From Amoeboaphelidium protococcarum (taxonomy: Eukaryota > Aphelidiomycota > Aphelidea): a DNA stretch of 64,000 nucleotides. The DNA lies in the NCBI GenBank assembly GCA_023515745.1, contig JALECJ010000020.1, positions 496,001-560,000 of the forward strand. Reading direction: 5' to 3'. Under the pieces are notes generated by a model. The model was given only the letters and a program-made list of their open reading frames with translations, searched no databases and was not told the origin of the DNA. Shown in pieces: positions 48,701-61,716 of the stretch. The position numbers and the translations under genes were made by a program. Within the stretch, counting starts at the first letter, position 1; the number at the start of each line of letters is the position of its first letter.

Positions 48701-51458
48701 ACTACGTCTCTAATTTGGTCTTCTCACTAGTCAGAGCCGCCATATCACCTTCCAACTCCTTCCTACCAGCAATCTCAAGATTAAGTCTATGCTAAACGGC
48801 ATTCAGCTCTGACGAAAGCTCAACATACAGCTGCTCTTTACTGGAGAATGGCTCCTCTCCGATGGAAGAGAGAGAATGATTGCCAGAGTGCCGATTAGAT
48901 TTACTTGACGCGTTTACTTCCATATAAAGACGCTCCTTATCCTCAGCCTCTCTACGCAGCAGCGCCAACTTCTGATTACCATTCTCAAGCTCCTGCCTCA
49001 TCGACTTCAACTTCTCATCAGACTCCACCTACTTCTACAACATTTCTCGCCTCAACTTAAAATTCTCTTCGTCCTTGGTCTTCAAATCCTTCACGAGAGA
49101 CGCGATCTGTTCTGAGCTTACCACATTCACATTCTTGCCGCCATTGTTGGATGAATGGGATATCAGTTCCAACTGCTTCTTAAGATCAAGATTAGATTAT
49201 ATCGCCTTGGCTAAATTCACTTGTAATTGCTCATTGTCAGTCTTTTGCTCACTCAAATCAGACTCCAAGTCAACAATTTGGATGTCTTTAGCCTGCAACT
49301 ATGATCTCAGGGAAGACAACGCCTATTGACTATCAGTAAACTACTTTTACAGCAGCGACTTTTCATTCTATACAGACTTGAGATTGTCTTATAACTCAGA
49401 CAGTTCCTTATTCTAAGAAGCTTTAACACTTTCATTCTAAGCCTCCAACTGCTAAATCTTGAGCAAAGCCTCTTGCAATTCGGCATTAATATGACCGGCA
49501 GATTGAATAGCAGTCATGTTGGCACTAGAGTTCTACACATCCAAAGACTGCTGCTCATACTGAGTCTTCAATAACGCGAACTGGGTGATCATATCCCGTG
49601 CGGCATCCAAAGCCTATTAAGGCATTTGATCTTCATTGTCAGAATCTCCAACCTCAACCAGGCCAGATAACACAAAAGTATTCATTAACTCAGCTATAGT
49701 GTCTTTCAAATGGCGATTCTTTTCCTCCAACTAAAGATACTTGTGCACCTATTGTGGATTCGCAGCATCTGACATATTCTCTGGGTATTGAGATTTTTAC
49801 TATTACTAAAAATGGGACTCGTTATTATTATCCTAACCAGATATACCGACACTTTTAGACTTGAACAGATTACTAGCATTAGATACAGACAGTTGAGACT
49901 TTGACTTGGTAGAATTCTAAGACTTTCTATCATTGAATAGTTCATCACCTGATGACTTAGAAGACTACTGCAGAGGCTGAGAACCAAACATATCAACATC
50001 ATTCGATGAGTGCACATTAGTCTCGTATGTGCTATTTTAATTACTCTATGCAATCATCGACAATTTACGCGGCATACTAATGGTTGTGGCGACTCCACTT
50101 TTAAGTGAGCCACGTCTGGACAAGGGATTATATACCACAGTCTCTTCAACTCCTTTATTGTTAATCACAACCTCGGGAATCAGCAAACTCTTTTTAGATG
50201 ACTCTTGGTTATCAACGACGATACGCGGCATAGTGTACGTCTAATGAGCAGAGGAATTAGAGATTTAACTGTTACCATGTGGGTGTGGCATAGTTGAGAA
50301 ATTCTTTCCATTAGCACTCATGGACTCATTAAAATCATCAGCTGCTGCACTGTCACCCAAATTCAACTCGCGGCTACTTATAATATCGTCTACATCATCC
50401 TCAGCCTCATAATTGCGTCTGGCATTGGCATTAACAAGCAATTTGTAGATGGCAACAGCTGGCACTGAATCTTCATCAATAGAGTTGTCATTCTTCAGAT
50501 CTTCCTGTACATCAGTCATTGCATCTTTGGCATATTCCAAAGGAGATAGTCCAGAGTAATCCAGCGTATCCATATCGATCCCCTTGTCAATCAAAGCCTT
50601 ACATATATCATAGCACTGTTCAATAACTGCATGATGTAGAGCGTTCCTCTTACTTCTATCCAGGAGCTGCAAATTACAATTATTCTTTATCAGAAACTGA
50701 GCGACATCGTAATGGCGACGAAGGATACTCTCAATCAGAATAGGCTCACCACTGCTCGTATTAATCTCGTTAACATTCGCACCTCTCAAGATTAGAACTG
50801 TGCATACAGCGAGATCATCATTGTACATTGCATAGTGAAGCGGTGACTTTCCATGCTTATCAATCACATTAAGAGCGGCAGTGCTTTCGTTCATCAGTAC
50901 GCGTAACAGATCTATTCGCTAAGTAATTACTGCAAGACACAACGGAGTTCGCCCATCCGAGTCAACTGCATTAATTGCATTCAAAATATCTTTGGCATTA
51001 TTAGTAGTGTCCACGGCCATCTTTGCAAATTCAGTCTTGCCTAGCAGTGCACTCCAATGAAACAGGTTTCTACCACACTTCTTGTCCGCCTGGCCCAGAT
51101 CTGCCTTCTTCTTACTGATCAATTCTCGAAACTTTTCCTAATCTTCTTGAAACAGAGCTTTCAAGATGGACGGCAGACCTTTGACAAAATCTTTGTTGTC
51201 GACGTAATCTTGAATCTGTGGGATATTATTATCTTCATCCTGACGCGAAGACTGCTGTTACTGCGAGCCAGTAGGGGAAGCTTGGTCTTTGACTGAGGTT
51301 TTGGATGATCTTCTACCAAAGTTGACGAATGATGATATCGACCCACGACGTTCCTTTTTCTCGCCGCCTTCCTATCGCGATCCTCCAACGTCGGGCGAGA
51401 GTGTCTGCTTATTGTTAGTGTTGTTGTTACCACTGCTTGATGATTTGGTCTTGAACAT
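45768..51458 (-). CDS. Ankyrin-repeat protein with very long coiled coil
   Basis: 1896 aa, one exon, ATG 51458 to TGA 45768. A basic Ser-rich N-terminus is followed by five or so ankyrin repeats (about 112-310: GRNLFHWSALLGKTEFA, GRTPLCLAVI, GKSPLHYAMYNDDLAVC, KRNALHHAVIEQCYDIC). A Ser/Asn/Gln linker containing two MPR(I/K) patches comes next. From about residue 570 to the end there is almost unbroken heptad-type Leu/Lys/Glu sequence (VHKYLQLEEKNRHLKDTIAE), predicted to be a coiled coil near 200 nm if continuous. The layout suggests a cytoskeletal or membrane tether or scaffold, like golgins or ANKRD26/UACA proteins, but no specific family is claimed. It ends 46 bp from BMS1 (convergent). Introns inside cannot be excluded, yet none is needed. 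Confidence 0.88.
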
Positions 51459-51775
51459 TTATCACTATTCTTTGTATGCAGATTCTGAGATAGTAATAAT
51501 TATTATTAAAGATTGATTCCCCTCAGTCTAAATGAACTAAAAATTAGTACAACAGTATTTTGAATAAAACAACTTCAATCAACATCAGTATAGATTGTCA
51601 ACGTAGATGTTGCCATGGTGTTGATTGTTAATCTCCAAGCGGTGTCTCTTATTGAGGAAAGAAAAAGATGGCTTTAATGGTAAGTGTTCAATTAAATCCC
51701 ATCCATCTTTTTACACTATTAACTGGATTACTTAGCGTAAAATTTTGAATTAAATATTCATTCATTCTAAATCAT
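51459..51775. other. Spacer between two minus-strand genes
   Basis: 317 bp, AT-rich. Presumed promoter of the ankyrin/coiled-coil gene. Nothing else seen. Confidence 0.4.
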
Positions 51776-54700
51776 TCACTCTATAAGTTGACTGTCGCTG
51801 TTATTTCCACTAGCCTCACTTCCGTCTTGAGAATCTCTATACAATCCCAGTCTGGCAGTCTTCTTTTTAACAATTTCTTCCAATATTTCATTCAGAATAG
51901 CAGGCTCCGTGGCAATGATTCTATCGGTTGACTCCAGGGTGGAAGTAGACTCTAGAAGACTATTCTGCACGGAAGTTCTACGCGAAGTGCTGTTCAAACG
52001 GTCAGATATTGACGATTCTAGACTACTGTTCGCGGTAGTGGAAGGTTCGGCAGTGGCAGCAGCAGCAGTAGAAATTTCTTTTAATCGCATCTGATTTCGC
52101 TTTAAGTCCCGCTGCTGCTTTTTAATCTACCTTTATTGACTGGGTGATAACGCGCTAGACGATGATGATGACGCCACCACTAAATTGCCCATAAAGCTCT
52201 AATCTCCATTTCCTTATTAACTCAGACGCTTTGCTTTTACACTTTACTGCGTTCTAGATTACTTAGGAGATGCATATATACCATAATCAATTCCATAAAT
52301 ATATGGAATGTCTGGATGAACAGGCTCTTACGGCAATCTCATACCATTTCCATCCGCGCCAGCTTCTAACTCTCCCATACTTTCGATCATAGGGCTTCGC
52401 CCGCTGTTTCCAATACTAAAATTACTGATGGTTCTACTCTGACTATTGATAAGCATACTCCGCTTCACTGCCGAAGATGAGTTGGAATTACTAGAGCTTG
52501 CAGACGACACAGTAGACGACACAGATTGCCTTTTTGCAGATGGAGAATTAACCGTTCCAAGAAACTTTTACAAGTACTCTTCACCTTGCCTGCGGTGTTC
52601 CTCATCGTCATTGAATTTACCACTACTTTATTCTTTGATCAATTATGCAATCTCAGCCCTCTACTACGGCTTTTGTACTTTCATCTTCTTATTCGTCATA
52701 TCAGCGGAGGCTCGGCGGATTTCAGATGCATGTTTGGGCTTCGACAAACTATCCATTGATTTTTGCTTGTGAACATTCGGCGGAGTCTAGTTGGCACCTC
52801 CGCTTGAATCACTAGACAGCAGAGACTGATTAGAAGGAGCAGCCTATTACACAGAAGAATTTATAGTGTCTTTTGACAAAACATTTACATGAGATGACGA
52901 ATTCAAATCAGAACCAGCATCGCTCCCAAGTAAACTAGACTCATTAGTTGATTACGGAGTAGAATCGACAGTTGGCTATTTGGCCCGTTAAAGTACCATA
53001 TTATCACGACTACCTGGCTGCGAGTCTTCGTTAACAGAGCTTTCCTAATTAGAACCATGTTGCGGACAATGTGAAGACGGGGAAGCTTGCAAATTCGTCT
53101 GGTTCTCATAAACATTCAATACGTCATTAATTATATCATTAGATGCCTCAACACCTTACGGAACAGATATATCCACAATGGATTACTAATCCACAGATTA
53201 AGATGCCAGATGATTCACATTAACATTCTTTTACGCACTAGAAAGTTCCAAATTTTTACTCTTCTACGCATCGACGACTGGTAGCATGAGACTAAAAGAT
53301 GACAAATGACTAGATTCTACATATTGATCTTAAAACAGAGTACCTGACTAATCCAAGCTAGTTATTGTGGAATTAGATGGTAATATTGACTAACTCAGCG
53401 GAGAAGGCGCAACTGTCCTTTCAGGTCGACGAGGCTGAGGCGATTGCTTTTGCATGGCGGCATTTCTGACTCCCATCGTCGGGCTACTATTAGACTTCTA
53501 TGACTACTAATTACCACCGAAATAACCTTCGTCAATTGAGGCAATTTGAGCTTGCCCAATAATGGTAGCAGTCGGAGTAAGATCATCATTAAGAGCAGTC
53601 CGAGAGGATGAGCCACTATTGTGAGAAGAGGGATTCCTTTGTAGAACAAAATTAAGTTATCCTTCTTCCAGCGAGTCTGTCTCCTGTTCAATCATAAAAC
53701 TCTTCACAACATCACAAAACTTCAACTCATCTGAAATCATGATATCAGGCTTCATTATGGAAATCAGTTACTGATGAGGCCGCTGCAGAAGATCCAAAGC
53801 AGATAATGTCAGACTCGCCTAACTATTTGCACCTAATGATGTAACTTCTTCTCGCACTTTCCATAGGTGAAAATCTTCACTACAGTCAATGAAATTACCT
53901 ACAGCTCTTTAGAGAGGGGAAAGTTTAAATTTTTTCTAAGCCAACTCAACTACTTCTTTCATCTTAAGATCAGATTTTACTCCTAATGTCTTCACAGCTT
54001 GCATGACACCGTTTACAAAAGTGTCACCATGATAATAGACGCGTATGAGATACTGATCCTTGATCACATATTCAGGTTAAACGTTGGACTTCAAATTTAA
54101 AAGAAACTTGATTTCACTATCATTGGGAGTTCTAATGGAAGAGATTTTGCCATCAGCTGATACACTTTCCAAGTATCGGAGAATGCCTTTCTGAGAAGAT
54201 GGCGCAACACCAGGCCTTATAGACTTTGATTACAACCTCAACAGCACATCTAAAATAGGCTCATTGAAATTTACAACCTTCTCTTTAGAATCACCATGTA
54301 CCACAGAGAGATAATAATACTTTAATAACTCTTAAACAGGAATCGTCTAATCATGGGCCGATTCACCAAAGGATTAACTTTGGCTTTTATCATTTAACTA
54401 ATCACCGTCAACCGGGAGCGAGTCTAACAAGGCTGTAGGAGCTACAATCGGGCTAGAATTCAACGCTTTACTAGGTAGAACAGCACCGGCAACTTTAAAC
54501 TTGACCAAAGCAAGGGCTATAACCTCAGAGACTTTTGTCTGCTTACCAACTTAAACAGTTTTATAAGTCGCTTTAAAGTCATAATTGCCAGAGAATATTT
54601 TCAAGACCATCAATGCATTATTACTTGACTGCGACTATTAGATAGGAGAAGCCAACTCTTCACGTTGTAGATCCATTTGCTTAGAATGAACACTTAATGA

Positions 54701-55927
54701 AGATTTGTTACTTGGTGGGTGATCAGTGGATTATTAAAGTCGATCTGAGGACTTGCTAGATACTCTGTCAGACGAACTCTTTCTCCCTACCGATATTTTA
54801 CTCGAAGTAGCCAGTTGAGACTTAATGACCTTATTATCAATGACAGACTCTGGAGTCTTAACCTTCTATTTCACAGAATCTTCAGATTATCCAATCTACA
54901 AATCTTCGTCAGAAACTTTATCAACAGTCTAAGAACTCTTCATTGGCTTTCTAATTCCATTAAAAAATTTCAACATCGCGCCTCCAAAAGACTGCATAGC
55001 AGACTGTTATTACTGTTTGGAAGTCTTGGGATCAGCATCAAAACTAGACATGAGGCTATCATCTTATCCGACAGTTTCAACACTACCAGATGAGCTCTCA
55101 TCATCTGAATGACGTATTGCCAACACCTGGTCATTAAACTTTACCGATTTATTATGATTATTGTTATTATTACTACTACTAAATTTACCAGACGATCGTA
55201 ATCCAGAGCGATGTTTTGGCGAACCAGTTGATGATCTTTGCGGTTCATTTTGGCGATCCCCATCTTCATTGTCCATCGGATCAGATAAACTCTTGACATT
55301 GAAAATCCCACTCTCGAGTGCTTTATTAATTTCTGTTAGCTCAGCCGGCACACTAGAACTCGTCCCACTATTATCATCAATCTTAAAGTCCATCTCTCTA
55401 GGTGCAGCCAGTCTCATATTCCTCTACTTGTTGAGTCGAGCCAATTTCTCTGGTTGAGTTTCAATATTCTCCGCCGGGATGTAACCAACCTCAGCAGTCT
55501 TTAGACAACGCACCAGCCACCAATAGCTGTTAGTATCATCAAGCAACACCAGAGCATCGCCTTTTAGAACGCACACCTAACCTTCTAAGTTGGCTACAAA
55601 TGTATTCATTGCATAAACGACTCCGATATCTTTAGACAGACTTAGTAGATCCTGATCATCTTCCGTGACAGGCACAGAGTTGACAGAAGCACTCTTTGCA
55701 ATCTAAGCTGCACTAGAACCTGCTGATATATCGGAAAGTGTGTCATTTTACTTCAAATCAGGATTAGATGATGCTGGACGGAATATCAAAATTGGCTTAA
55801 TCCTTTTTACAAATGTTGTCTCATCGTGAGAAGGGCCCGAGGCATCTGAATGAGAACTCTTTGTAATATCATTTGTATCAACTCCACCAGACTGAAGGGA
55901 GGTTTCTTAACTTATTTGGACATTCAT
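51776..55927 (-). CDS. SH3 protein of Bud14/Tea4 type
   Basis: 1383 aa, one exon, ATG 55927 to TGA 51776. An SH3 domain lies near residues 95-160: GVVYAMNTFVANLEG, ALVLLDDTNSYWWLVRC and EVGYIPAENIET, followed directly by QPEKLARLNKQRN. That PAENIET...LARLNK.RN junction is the hallmark I associate with the fungal Bud14/Tea4 family, which targets protein phosphatase 1 and formins to cell ends. About 1200 mostly disordered Ser/Asn/Gln-rich residues follow. They contain a basic SVKFNDQVLA patch (a possible PP1-binding site of the KVxF type, with VKF) and one ordered island (YLIRVYYHGDTFVNGV to LWKVREEV, about 610-690) reminiscent of an RA/ubiquitin-like fold. The end, LNEILEEIVKKKTARLGLY, is helical. 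Function is inferred from the SH3 region only. Confidence 0.8.
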
Positions 55928-56201
55928 TGATATCCAACTGAATCGTAAAAAGTATCCTGAAATTCTAAAAGATCAAAGATACTCAGATGTACCAAAAACT
56001 CTACCGCACAGTAAATAAAACCACAAAGTTTGATTGAAATAACATGAACAAAGATGAAACAAAGAAAAATGATCAAAACGATTCCCTCTCCTTGATGATG
56101 CATTGATTATGCAATTTATAAACACGTTCGAAATTAGAGATGGAGAAAGTAAGGCAAGTTGTACAAAGTATAAATTTCATTAAACAGAGTATGTAATTCA
56201 G
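55928..56201. other. Short spacer
   Basis: 274 bp, AT-rich, upstream of the SH3 gene; nothing recognised. Confidence 0.35.
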
Positions 56202-56658
56202 TCAGTAGTCGCCTCTAGCTTCGAATCTTTTAGCCCGCTTCTCATCCGACTTTTGCACTTTACTCTCCATTCGCGCGGCTCTACTGGCGGCCTGTTCAAT
56301 CTACTTCTTGCTTAGTTTTCGCTTTTTCGATATTTTAGCTTTACCATTTCTATTTATTATAGCACTTTCTTTAGCCTTTAAAGATTCTCTAGGCGTAGTC
56401 TCTACATATAATACAGTTTAGTAAAAACAATATTAATTAGGCACAACATCGATTTCAAATTACCATCCATAGGCACGTCATTGTCCTGATTAGATTTAGT
56501 GTCAAATATCGACGAGAGCATATCGTCCAATTTATCAGTCAGTTTATTTACAACCACCTATTTTTCTACATGAATATAAATGGCGGATTTATAATAACAA
56601 TCTTTAGAAAATTGATACTCTTTTCACGTCTCTTGATATTCTTTAAATCACTTCTCAT
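56202..56658 (-). CDS. Small basic protein, LLPH/YBL028C-like (tentative)
   Basis: Three exons (56658-56619, 56565-56464, 56401-56202) with introns of 53 and 62 nt give 113 aa. The start MRSDLKNIKRREKKKQ resembles the (MAKS)MRSK..KR..R..KR beginning of the LLPH/YBL028C (DUF2423) family of nucleolar pre-60S factors, followed by an acidic VPMD-type patch as in yeast. The C-terminus is basic and helical (KKRKLSKKQIEQAASRAARM). All splice sites are GT-AG and frame closes at TGA. The family call is weak, the gene model is good. Confidence 0.72.
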
Positions 56659-56771
56659 CTTGCTTTGTATATGTTAGCAATGGTGTCAAATTACCGCAAC
56701 TTGGTAAAAAAGATCAAGATCAAAAAGAGACAAGGAAGGCGAGCGATCAAAAAATTTATTGACTCAGTCGT

Positions 56772-57760
56772 TCAATCCGTCTTCTCGGACCCCATTTTAG
56801 ATTCAGTCCCATTTACGGATGCAGATACCTGATGTGTATTATCAAAAATAGACGCGTTGTCAGTTGCACCAAGCGTGCGCAGTCTGGACTCCAATTGAAA
56901 CACCTTCTCTTCAAGATTAGAACATTCAAGCTCGGCCTTGATTCGGTCCTTCTTTTCGCGCAGATATTTCTGTTCAAACTCTTGCCTCAGTGCAATCTCT
57001 ACATGACACTAGAGTTAATGAATGCACCTTAGATATAACAATTTAGAAAGCTTACCTTTCTACAACTATAATTTCAATTCTTTAGATGGATTTAAACTTG
57101 CAGTAGTAGCAGAATTGGCGTTCTCCTTATCGGATGACGCGAATGATGGCTGATGATTCGTTGTTGGCAACTTTGGGACGGCGAAACCATCCTGAGTCAC
57201 CTGTGCTGAAACATGAGCAAACTTGGTAGACTACACATGCACATTCAGACACTAGCATATATATAATGTTTAATAGTGAATATGAAACATACCAGGACGG
57301 GACGAGCTAGCTAGCCCATATTCTTCTACTTCTTAGCATTGATTTACGAGACGTGAGGTGTTCTAGGAGAGTGAGATACTCTGACTGATGATTACTAGTT
57401 TGAAGAAGTCACAGCCACGGTAGACTGTTTACGCATACGAACATCAGCAGTGGTAACCCGCTTTGGAGTAGAATCACTAATCTTCTTTGCAAATGAACCA
57501 TCCCATTGCGGTTTAGCATTCTAACTCTTCTTCTGACTCGATAGCTAAGTTCTTTTCTTTTCGCTGCCAGATACCATCATTAAAGATCTCATTTTAGGAG
57601 GCCCCTCATCATCTTCTTCACCATCCATGGGCTTCAATGGAGTTTTGCTCGATTTCATACCAAATATATCTGGGGTGGACACATTGGATTAATTGTAACC
57701 TTTAGTTCTAGCAGGACTAGTTATGTGTATTTAAGACAATTTCAATTGCGTTTCCTCCAT
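56772..57760 (-). CDS. Unknown protein with C-terminal coiled coil
   Basis: Three exons (57760-57293, 57230-57056, 56998-56772) with introns of 62 and 57 nt give 289 aa. The first two thirds are basic and Ser/Thr/Pro-rich with several S/T-P sites (TSPAR, STPDIF, KTPLKP, SHSPRTP), suggesting a CDK/MAPK substrate. The last third is a coiled coil (LQKEIALRQEFEQKYLREKK ... LEEKVFQLESRLRTLG). A KEN sequence (DKEN, near residue 193) could be an APC/C degron. S/T-P clusters, KEN and a coiled coil would suit a mitotic protein, but this is inference; no family recognised. Confidence 0.78.
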
Positions 57761-58089
57761 CTTTGTGACTTTAACACTACTAAGTGATATATGTTATTGA
57801 AAGAAACTCTACAGAACAGCCTGTCAGTATAGAAAGCGAAGGAACAGTGTAATTTGGGACTGAACTGTGAATAGAAATTTTGCTGACGAGTTGAAACGAA
57901 TCAGACGCGTCGCGCGAGACTTTCATCCTTCTGGAGAGATTGCTGTACTTTTCTTCCCGTCAACGCCAGTTGTCTTTGAGAAAAGTGCGTTAAACATCGT
58001 TAATATTTACAAGTGTTGGTCGTTTCCCGTATCTAACTGTATAAACGCCTTTAGTCTAGACTTAATTTATTAGATATTATAATTGGCAG
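57761..58089. other. Divergent promoter region
   Basis: 329 bp between the coiled-coil gene (-) and the PIAS gene (+). An open run starting with GTG at 57867 (68 codons) has no ATG and no clean splice into the PIAS frame, so it is not annotated. Confidence 0.4.
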
Positions 58090-60192
58090 ATGTAAATTGT
58101 TGAGAGGAAATTGACACTGGGCGATTTGACTAATTTAAAGAATGCCACTCTTAGCGAAATTCTTCGGTCATTGGGATAGAGGCGGTCCGGCGTGAAGACT
58201 GTATTGGCATTTAGAATCTATGATGTTTACTAAGATTATGGAAGTCCTTCAATCAGGGCTTACGAATCTTGCTTAGCTCAAAATTCTATTGCGGATTTGG
58301 TTTAAAAGCTGCTTAATGCTTAGCTAGAGAGAGAAAAAAGGTAATTAGATAGATTGAGATAAACGGTGGGTAATGGGGTTTATAGGACTTTTTTTCCTGC
58401 TACAGATACTGATAGTGAGCAGTCAGATTATGAACCACCCTCTACGCCGGATTGGGCTCCATAATAGAGACCCACTGCGGTATAGAATACGAATCCAAGT
58501 GTACCTTAGAGTTAGCCTGCCAGTTCTCGTCCAGTCGCTCAGTCATCATCAGTTGCGTCAGCTTAAAATGGGACGCGACACGTAATAAATCCTCCATTGT
58601 CATAAATTGCTGCATCTTCATAATAAAGGCCTCTTGCCAGTTCAGCTAATTCGCGTGTTGCTACAACTGTTACGCCATAAATCGGTTAGGCTGTACCGTA
58701 AAGTAGTAGACTTAATCCGTCTGCTGCTCCTTTCAGGCCTCTAATGTAAGCTGCATCATCGAGACCGTCATCTAATTCTACTCAGTTGGTCAATAATAAC
58801 TCATCATCATCTGCTGGATAAAATATAATGAATAATGGTCTATTACGGCCCGCAACACAGGGAAGCATCAGTCTCGCGTAAAGATAATAATAAGCGCTAT
58901 TATAGTAACATTAGTTGTAGTCTTCCCGTCCATTATATAACAATGTTGCGTCATCATAGTAAAAAGATAAATGGTAAATGCCATAGTAAGGCTAGTCTAT
59001 TAATTTCAGGTTCTCAAGAAATCCACTTATCCATTTGAAAGAGAAGGTGGTTGGCACTGCGCAGTTTGGCGTTGGTAAAAAGGGCCCTCTAAAGAGATGT
59101 TTCAATTTGGATCGTCGCTTTATAGATTTGCTCTTACTCACCAAGGAGGCCAATGCTGACGTTAAATTTGTACTTCTCGTCACTTGTCATAGCCTTAATG
59201 AGTAGCACGCGTGGTCTGCTGGCTAGTAATCATTTGTTAACGTCTCTTATCCTGTAAATGCTGAGCTCTTTGTTAATCAAAATGCCGTACGAGATTTCAA
59301 AGCTTCTATTAAATCAGGAGCACCAGCTGATATCACTGAAGATGTTTTAAGGTTGGTGGAGCGAGATCCAAAGAACGCCATGGTCCATTGTCATTTGAAT
59401 TTTGATAAACTTCATTAAACTATGCTCTTCAATATTTGGATTGGTGTCAAACTGACTACGGGGTGTCTTTTGCGCTAGATTGTTGGTGATGGAGAGTTCA
59501 TCAATTTGGATTCTATAAATTTGAACGTGCTCTCGGTTGATATGGCAAAAGAGGTATTCTTCAAGAGTTAAACCTCGTATCCAGACCAGAAGTAATCAGG
59601 TGATGGTGAAGATGATGATCTACAACTACTTAGTATGGTCACTCTTTCTCTGAAAGATCCAGTTTCTTTAATCAATATCAAGTATCCTGTGCGTGGAAGC
59701 CAATGCAATCATCTATAATGTTTCGATCTATCTACGTGGCTTCTAATGAACGCCAATAATGATAGTAAGACTTGGAGTTGTCTTATATGTTCCAAGACTC
59801 TATCCAATCCAGCTGTTAAACTGTAATACGCTTCTGTTAGTCTCGCTGTACCAAAGATTGATGTTCTGGTCGACCAGTTGTACTTCTGTGAATACACTTA
59901 TCAAATTCTGAATGAGATTGAGAATGTGCATAAGAAATCGATAGATGACGTGGTAGTGCAGATTGACGCGTATGGAAATTATGAAATTGTGGACGACTCT
60001 AAAAGAGGCCTGCCGTCAGATGATGACTCCGATAATGACGATAATGCTGCTGAAGGTGAACCATCTCGTAAATAGGCCAAGTCTAATCGGTACTCTGCTA
60101 ATGGTATTATTGATTTATGCGACACTGGACCAACGAACTCACTCGCGCATCAGTCTGATGTGATTGACTTGACCCTATCGGATGATGATTGA
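58090..60192 (+). CDS. PIAS/Siz-type SUMO E3 ligase
   Basis: Exons 58090-58340 and 58386-60192 (45-nt intron) give 685 aa. SAP domain at about 10-43 (LGDLTNLKNATLSEILRSLG), for DNA binding. A Gln/Ser-rich linker (about 95-260) is encoded largely by TAR. A PINIT-type region follows (VVGTAQFGVGKKGPLKRCFN to KLHQTMLFNIWIGVKL, about 270-430). The SP-RING (about 505-560) carries SLINIKYPVRGSQCNHLQCFD and WSCLICSK. The invariant Gln of HLQCFD is TAA (59716-59718). C-terminal IIDLCDT and DVIDLTLSDDD are SUMO-interacting motifs. The family transfers SUMO from Ubc9 to chromatin and septin substrates. The acceptor site at 58385 was chosen because the later one (58405) puts TGA in frame. Confidence 0.95.
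58341..58385 (+). other. PIAS gene intron (45 nt)
   Basis: GTAATT...TTATAG. The alternative acceptor at CTACAG (58405) would introduce an immediate TGA, so the shorter intron is favoured. Confidence 0.75.
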
Positions 60193-60418
60193 TTAAAATT
60201 GAGTTTATATCATATATCTTCTATACATTATATTAGTCTCTGTTGGAGATGTAGAAGTTTTACTAATTCATAAAAAGTTTCACTGATTGAGGGATGAGAC
60301 AACTTAATCTGTTCACACCTAAAAGCTGAAAGTTAGACGCGTATATTCATAATTGCTATTCATTCATTCCATTCATTTTGCATTCGAATTGACTTAAGCT
60401 TCAATAATATCCACATTA

Positions 60419-61291
60419 TCAACGCCAGTTTGCTATTATTTGGTCAACTTCGCGATCACACTGATCCTTAATGTCTTCATACAACTCTTCTTTTCCAGCG
60501 TAGAACTAATAATAAGCTTCGTCGCGGAAGCCAGTATACTGTGCTTGTCCAACAGTTTCTTCATACAAAGCATCCTTCGCATCTTCATATCTTTCCTCAA
60601 AGTCAGTCATATTGTGAAGAGCATGAGTGCGAACAGCGATCAAGACCCTCTTATCTAAAGGCAAATGTTACACGTTCCCAATTCTACCAGACCGCTTTTC
60701 GAATGACCAGTCATAGATCTGCTCCCTCTTATCTTCTGGCAAACGGGGGAACATACGATCAAATATGGCCCATACCTATGCCCTCTGTGATTCCTCCTTC
60801 TTTTGAACAGCGGCGCGTCGCTTAGCCTATGTGGCATCTCTCTTCTACTTGACCTGCTCGTAAATGCTCTTTGGACAATGATACGCCACGGTGCGTTTCC
60901 ACATGCCATTACGTTCCCATTCAATCTCTTCATAGAAGTTCTTGCCAGAGTCCAGAGTCTCCTTCTTCACATTTCTCGTCATGTACGGATCCCCTGGATT
61001 GAAATAGACATAGTTGGCGGGAACCGGCAGTTTAGATATCACACCAGAATAATGCGTACCTTTCTTCTTGACTACGTTTCTTTGCGGCGCCTCAACGTCA
61101 CCATCATTGCCACCATCATCTTTCTGCTTCTTCGCCTTCTTCTTGATGCTCTTACGCTTCTTCTTAGACTGCTCCTGTTGTTTCACCGCCTCGAGTTGAA
61201 CCTGTTGTTGTTTGATCAATTTTGTTTCATTGTATTCCACTTTTGGAATCTCACGTAGACGAGATGATTTTCTCTCAATCTCCCCATTCAT
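60419..61291 (-). CDS. DUF2293 protein, copy A
   Basis: 290 aa, one exon, ATG 61291 to TGA 60419. The N-terminus ERKSSRLREIPKVEYNE is shared with copy B. A Lys-rich stretch (KKKRKSIKKKAKKQK, about 45-60) looks like a nuclear localisation signal. A Trp/Tyr-rich region (NYVYFNPGDPY, WERNGMWKRTVAYH) is absent from copy B. The C-terminal half is the DUF2293 type: VWAIFDRMFPRLPEDKRE, DKRVLIAVRTHALHNMTDF and DREVDQIIANWR. DUF2293 is known mainly from fungi and bacteria and has no assigned function. Basic, aromatic and nuclear-looking, it may bind nucleic acid; that is a guess. Confidence 0.85.
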
Positions 61292-61372
61292 TTTATCAAA
61301 ATACTGAGTTGTTATAATTGAGTGACTACAAGGACTAAGAAACGCACTAGGCAAGAATTCGGCGAATGGTGT

Positions 61373-61436
61373 GAATTCTTACGCGTTTTGATGCGATGAC
61401 TGATCGTGTTATATCAATTGGAGTCAGAACTAGTTT
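61373..61436. promoter_or_regulatory. Upstream block, copy A
   Basis: Starts about 80 bp upstream of the copy A ATG. It shares GAATTnTTAC, TGATGCGATGACTG and CAGAACTAGTTT with 62472-62541 in the same order and spacing. Conservation in non-coding DNA after coding divergence suggests a promoter element, or simply recent duplication. Confidence 0.6.
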
Positions 61437-61716
61437 GTTCGGCCAGAGAATATACAACCGCATAGTTTGAATGAACATAGTGAGCCCTTTATTGTACACG
61501 ATAGATTGCAAGATAAGGATTTAAAGTAAGTAAGAGTTCTCACCTGACAGATCGTTCACAAGATAAGATCAACTGTTTCAAGTTGTTTATAAGAACGCAT
61601 GCTGAATGATCTATTCCAAAAATTAAGAATTAAACGTGTAAATTTGCATTTGCTATACATTCATGACATTCATACTATACTATCGAACCAATTAAAGCAA
61701 CATACCATGTTCAGTA

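Noticed and set aside
49706-50053. 115-codon minus-strand ORF as a separate gene
   Set aside because: It is in a shifted frame inside the ankyrin/coiled-coil gene, whose own frame is continuous under the UAR code.
57867-58101. ORF before the PIAS gene as an upstream exon
   Set aside because: It begins with GTG, has no ATG and no splice junction that joins the SAP frame without a TGA; the PIAS ATG at 58090 is adequate.
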